Shown: positions 7,062 through 9,223 of the stretch, one piece after another
How positions within the stretch are numbered: position 1 is the stretch's first letter
How the letters are laid out: each line of letters starts with the position of its first letter
From: Thermodesulfatator sp.
GTDB taxonomy: Bacteria > Desulfobacterota > Thermodesulfobacteria > Thermodesulfobacteriales > Thermodesulfobacteriaceae
Length of the DNA: 9,223 nucleotides
Direction: 5' to 3'
NCBI GenBank assembly: GCA_003978075.1
Contig: QOAM01000015.1
Location: 1-9,223 of the forward strand
Notes under the pieces: model-generated
Told to the model about the DNA's origin: nothing
Database searches by the model: none
Seen by the model: the letters and a program-made list of their open reading frames with translations, nothing else
Position numbers and translations under genes: made by a program

Positions 7062-8040
7062 GTTCCTCCTGCGTCGTCTGGTTTCCCTCATCGTGACCTT
7101 TCTGGGGATCACCATCCTTAGTTTTTCCGTGATCCATTTGGCCCCAGGAAGCCCGGTAAGCCCCATGGCAGAGTTCAACCCCAAGTTCACCCCGGAGATG
7201 CGGGAAAGGCTGCGGCGAGAATTCGGCCTGGACCAACCCCTTTACGTGCAGTACCTGCGGTGGCTCAAGGGAGTGCTCACCCTAGACCTGGGTCGCTCCT
7301 TCGCCCCGGATCGCCGGCCGGTCTGGGAGAAGATTAAAGAAAGACTCCCGGTGACCATCCTTATTAACGTGCTGGCCATGGGGCTGATCCTGGCGGTAGG
7401 GATTCCTCTGGGGGTGGCCTCGGCGGTGCGGGCGGGCTCGCTCTTCGACCGCTCCATGACCGTCTTGGTCTTCATCGGCTATGCCATGCCTGGCTTCTGG
7501 CTGGCCCTCCTCCTCATGCTCCTTTTCGGGATCAAGCTGGGGTGGCTACCCATCTCTGGGGTTCATAGCCTCATGGGCTATGTCTCCCTGAGCCCCTGGC
7601 AAAAGGTCCTGGACTGGGCCAAACATCTGCTTCTTCCGGTCTTCGTGGCCGCCTTCGGGGGGCTGGCAGGGATCTCCCGCTACATGCGCTACAGCATGCT
7701 CGAGGCCCTCTCCCAGGACTACATCCTTACCGCCCGGGCCAAAGGTCTTCCGGAGAGGAAGGTGGTCTATCGCCACGCCCTGCGCAACGCCCTCCTTCCC
7801 ATCATCACCATCCTGGGGCTTTCGGTGCCGGGGCTCGTGGGGGGAAGTGTGATCTTCGAGTCCATCTTCGGCATTCCCGGAGTGGGACAGCTCATGTGGC
7901 AGGCAGTCATGGCCCGAGACTATCCGGTGATCATGGGCAATCTGGTAATCGTCTCCGTGCTCACCCTGCTGGGGAACCTCCTGGCCGACCTGGGCTACGC
8001 CCTGGCCGACCCCCGCATAAGACTCGAGGGGAGGGCCTAA
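7054..8040 (+). CDS. ABC transporter permease, OppB/DppB family
   Basis: Inner-membrane permease of a peptide/nickel-type (family-5 binding-protein) ABC importer. The 328-residue product has the family layout: first membrane helix (about 8-28), the periplasmic region with LAPGSPV and FGLDQPLYVQYLRWLKG, DLGRSF, then five more membrane segments. The cytoplasmic EAA loop that docks the ATPase is present (EALSQDYILTARAKGL, from residue 217, then LRNALLPII), followed by SVIFESIFGIPGVGQL. The start is a GTG overlapping the tsaB end by 8 nt; the Shine-Dalgarno is weak (a GGGGG run about 8 nt upstream). The substrate could be di- or oligopeptides, nickel or a sugar oligomer; the sequence does not decide. 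It forms a pair with the next gene, but no ATPase or binding protein is seen in the window. Confidence 0.95.
   Translation: MFRFLLRRLVSLIVTFLGITILSFSVIHLAPGSPVSPMAEFNPKFTPEMRERLRREFGLDQPLYVQYLRWLKGVLTLDLGRSFAPDRRPVWEKIKERLPVTILINVLAMGLILAVGIPLGVASAVRAGSLFDRSMTVLVFIGYAMPGFWLALLLMLLFGIKLGWLPISGVHSLMGYVSLSPWQKVLDWAKHLLLPVFVAAFGGLAGISRYMRYSMLEALSQDYILTARAKGLPERKVVYRHALRNALLPIITILGLSVPGLVGGSVIFESIFGIPGVGQLMWQAVMARDYPVIMGNLVIVSVLTLLGNLLADLGYALADPRIRLEGRA
8028..8035 (+). promoter_or_regulatory. Ribosome-binding site of the second permease gene
   Basis: GGGGAGGG, 8 nt before the GTG at 8044, in the last codons of the preceding permease gene. It supports the GTG as the true start. Confidence 0.7.
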
Positions 8041-8043
8041 GCG

Positions 8044-8883
8044 GTGGAGACCCTGCGGCTCCTCTGGCGCCATCCCTGGGGGAGGTTTTCGCTGCTGGCG
8101 GTGGCGGCCCTGGTGCTGGTGGCCCTTCTCGCCCCCTACCTCGCCCCCTACGATCCCCTGGCCATCGATGTGCACCACGTACTCGAGCCCCCCTCCAGGG
8201 TCCACCCCTTGGGCACAGACCTCCTTGGCCGGGACGTCCTTTCACGAATTATCTACGGGACCAGGATCTCGCTCGAGGTGGGGGTGGTGGCTGTGGGTTT
8301 GTCTCTGGCGGTGGGGACGGTCTTGGGGGCGCTGGCCGGCTATTACGGGAGCTGGATAGACGGCCTCATCTCCCGTTTTATCGACATTATGCTCTGCTTC
8401 CCCACCATCTTTCTCATCCTGGCGGTCATCGCCTATCTCGAACCTTCCATCCTAAATATCATGATCGTCATCGGTCTTACGGGCTGGATGGGGGTAGCCC
8501 GGCTGGTGCGGGCGGAATTCCTGAGTCTCAGGGAGCGGGAGTTCGTGCTTGCCGCCCGGGTCTCCGGGGCCTCGGACCTGCGGATCATCTTCTCCCACCT
8601 CCTTCCCAACGCCCTGCCTCCCATCCTGGTGGCCGCCACCTTGGGGGTAGGCAACGCCATCCTCATCGAGTCCGCTCTTTCCTTTTTGGGACTCGGGGTC
8701 CAACCTCCGACACCTTCTTGGGGCAACATGCTCACCGAGGGCAAGAGCTGTCTGGAGGTGGCCTGGTGGCTCTCAGTCTTTCCGGGGCTGGCCATCCTCT
8801 TTACGGTGATCGTCTTCAATCTCCTGGGAGAAAGCCTTCAAGAGGTTACCAACCCCCGCCTTCAAGCCCGATCCCAACCCTAA
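8044..8883 (+). CDS. ABC transporter permease, OppC/DppC family
   Basis: Second permease of the importer, partner of the OppB-like protein 3 nt upstream. The 279-residue protein starts at GTG (8044) with a good Shine-Dalgarno. Its order of features is that of DppC: N-terminal membrane helix (about 12-35) running into LAPYDP, the marker HPLGTDLLGRDVLSRIIYG (from residue 54), further membrane segments, the EAA loop (SLREREFVLAARVSGAS, 161-177, then LLPNALPPI), ESALSFLGLGVQPPTPSWGNML and the C-terminal NLLGESLQEVTNPRL. No residue of the EAA loop appears broken, so the pair should be functional if an ATPase is supplied from elsewhere. It ends the tightly spaced gene chain; the following gap has no evident intrinsic terminator. 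Confidence 0.95.
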   Translation: METLRLLWRHPWGRFSLLAVAALVLVALLAPYLAPYDPLAIDVHHVLEPPSRVHPLGTDLLGRDVLSRIIYGTRISLEVGVVAVGLSLAVGTVLGALAGYYGSWIDGLISRFIDIMLCFPTIFLILAVIAYLEPSILNIMIVIGLTGWMGVARLVRAEFLSLREREFVLAARVSGASDLRIIFSHLLPNALPPILVAATLGVGNAILIESALSFLGLGVQPPTPSWGNMLTEGKSCLEVAWWLSVFPGLAILFTVIVFNLLGESLQEVTNPRLQARSQP

Positions 8884-8894
8884 AAGTTTGTGAT

Positions 8895-9050
8895 ATGGAG
8901 CCTAACAGCAGTAAAGATATAAAGCTCTACGGACTAGATCTTCAGGGACGGCCCTTGAAGAAAGAGAGGGAGGGGATTAAAAACTCCTCTAAAAAAGGAG
9001 AAACGGCCCATGAGGAGGCTTTCGCCGGAAGAGGCTTTAGAATATCTTAA
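8895..9050 (+). CDS. Possible 51-residue small ORF overlapping the tyrS start
   Basis: An ATG-started frame (MEPNSSKDIKLYGLDLQGRP at its beginning) covers the whole permease-tyrS gap and runs 41 nt into tyrS in another frame. The product is hydrophilic and rich in Lys, Glu and Ser, with no signal peptide, membrane segment or motif I recognise. No Shine-Dalgarno precedes it. It has one tyrosine codon, so it does not look like a classical tyrosine attenuation peptide. Most likely chance, since long frames are common in this GC-rich window, although this stretch is less GC-rich than the rest. Confidence 0.12.
   Translation: MEPNSSKDIKLYGLDLQGRPLKKEREGIKNSSKKGETAHEEAFAGRGFRIS
8939..8961 (+). other. 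Stem-loop in tyrS leader
   Basis: TCTTCAGGG pairs with CCC(T)TGAAGA around the tetraloop ACGG: nine base pairs with a single bulged T at 8955. It is followed by a purine-rich tract instead of T residues, so it is not a Rho-independent terminator. It may be a 5' RNA structure of the tyrS message or a 3' structure protecting the upstream operon message. Confidence 0.4.
8984..9000 (+). promoter_or_regulatory. tyrS ribosome-binding site in a possible sequestering hairpin
   Basis: AAGGAG at 8995-9000 is a good Shine-Dalgarno 9 nt before the tyrS ATG at 9010 and fixes that start. CTCCT at 8984-8988 is perfectly complementary to AGGAG at 8996-9000, with a 7-nt A-rich loop, so a five-pair stem could hide the site. 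The same CTCCTCT could instead pair with the upstream AGAGG(G)AG at 8965-8972. The ribosome-binding site is well supported; the switch idea is weak because a five-pair stem is marginal. Confidence 0.45.
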
Positions 9051-9223
9051 ACGCGGTATCGTGGATTTGGTGGAGGAAGAAGAGCTTCTTTCCAAGCTGC
9101 GCCGGGCGGCGGAAACCGGACGCCCCTTAAGGGTGAAGGCCGGGTTTGATCCCACAGCCCCCGACCTCCATTTGGGGCATACGGTTCTCCTGCGTAAGAT
9201 GCGCCATTTTCAGGACCTGGGAC
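9010..9223 (+). CDS. tyrS: Tyrosyl-tRNA synthetase, 3' end missing
   Basis: Class I aminoacyl-tRNA synthetase that charges tRNA-Tyr. The first 71 residues are present and the frame is open to the window end. An N-terminal helical part (SPEEALEYLKRGIVDLVEEE, 5-24) leads into VKAGFDPTAPDLHLGHTVLL (42-61), the tyrosine/ATP-binding segment whose HLGH (54-57) is the HIGH signature. The GFDPTAPDLHLGH form is that of the TyrS subgroup found in many deltaproteobacteria and in Bacillus TyrZ. The ATG at 9010 has AAGGAG 9 nt upstream. Unlike the genes before it, it has a separate leader, which suggests some independent control. The KMSKS motif and the C-terminal tRNA-binding domain lie outside the window. 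Confidence 0.95.
   Translation, partial: MRRLSPEEALEYLKRGIVDLVEEEELLSKLRRAAETGRPLRVKAGFDPTAPDLHLGHTVLLRKMRHFQDLG

Larger units (their letters stand above)
8884..9009 (+). promoter_or_regulatory. Intergenic leader of tyrS, possible promoter region
   Basis: The only gap longer than 4 nt in the window (126 nt), noticeably richer in A and T than the genes around it in its first half. TATAAA at 8918-8923 resembles a -10 box (5 of 6), but no good -35 lies 16-18 nt upstream; TTGTGA at 8888-8893 is too far away (24 nt). No U-tract follows either hairpin, so I see no intrinsic terminator for the upstream operon. The T-box consensus is absent. The gap may hold a promoter for tyrS, but readthrough from the permease genes is equally possible. 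Confidence 0.3.

Noticed and set aside
7896..8894. Long plus-strand frame overlapping both permease genes
   Set aside because: Pro/Gly/Arg/His-rich shadow of the permease frames; only its last 51 codons lie outside coding DNA and are listed separately with low confidence.
8970..9000. Intrinsic terminator on the minus strand (CTCCT/AGGAG stem followed by T residues)
   Set aside because: The stem is only five pairs and there is no minus-strand gene that would need it.
8884..9009. T-box riboswitch before tyrS
   Set aside because: tyrS is a classic T-box target, but the leader is too short and lacks the TGGNACCGCG-type T-box sequence and a terminator hairpin.
1..9223. CRISPR arrays, insertion sequences, tRNA or rRNA genes, prophage or defence genes
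   Set aside because: No repeat arrays, transposase motifs, terminal inverted repeats or cloverleaf-like sequences were seen; nearly every base is within a recognised housekeeping gene.

Overview
The window is a GC-rich, tightly packed, all-forward run of housekeeping genes from a Gram-negative bacterium. The order is rpsB-tsf-pyrH-frr-uppS-cdsA-dxr-rseP-tsaB, followed by two ABC-transporter permease genes and the start of tyrS. The first seven or eight genes form one of the most conserved gene strings in bacteria. A rseP site-2 protease gene in this cluster fits a Gram-negative. Short single-core EF-Ts (199 aa), glutamate/arginine/lysine-rich proteins and a tsaB directly after rseP suggest a thermophilic, deltaproteobacterial or Thermodesulfobacteriota-like lineage. 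That placement is an inference from protein character and synteny, not a database result.

Layout: 1-777 is rpsB (5' end lies outside the window). 781-2640 holds tsf, pyrH and frr (translation elongation, UMP phosphorylation, ribosome recycling). 2642-5302 holds uppS, cdsA and dxr (undecaprenyl diphosphate, CDP-diacylglycerol and isoprenoid precursor synthesis). 5296-6378 is the rseP intramembrane protease. 6357-7061 is tsaB (tRNA t6A modification). 7054-8883 encodes two OppB/OppC-type permeases. 8884-9009 is the only real intergenic gap; it is AT-richer than its surroundings and has two or three possible small hairpins and a possible Shine-Dalgarno-sequestering stem. 9010-9223 is the 5' part of tyrS.

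From rpsB to the second permease, genes are separated by 4 nt or less or overlap by 1-22 nt, and I see no intrinsic terminator, so these eleven genes look like one transcriptional unit with extensive translational coupling. Dxr makes MEP for the isoprenoid pathway, UppS uses the resulting IPP to make the lipid carrier for peptidoglycan, and CdsA makes the phospholipid precursor, so growth of translation capacity and of the envelope are joined in one operon. The permease pair lacks its ATPase and substrate-binding partners here.

I looked for an undescribed system and do not see one: all proteins fall in well-known families. The most unusual items are the tyrS leader, a slippery-type G heptamer at the cdsA/dxr junction, the orphan permease pair in a translation/envelope operon, and the glutamate-rich tail of ribosomal protein uS2. 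None of these is strong evidence of new biology.
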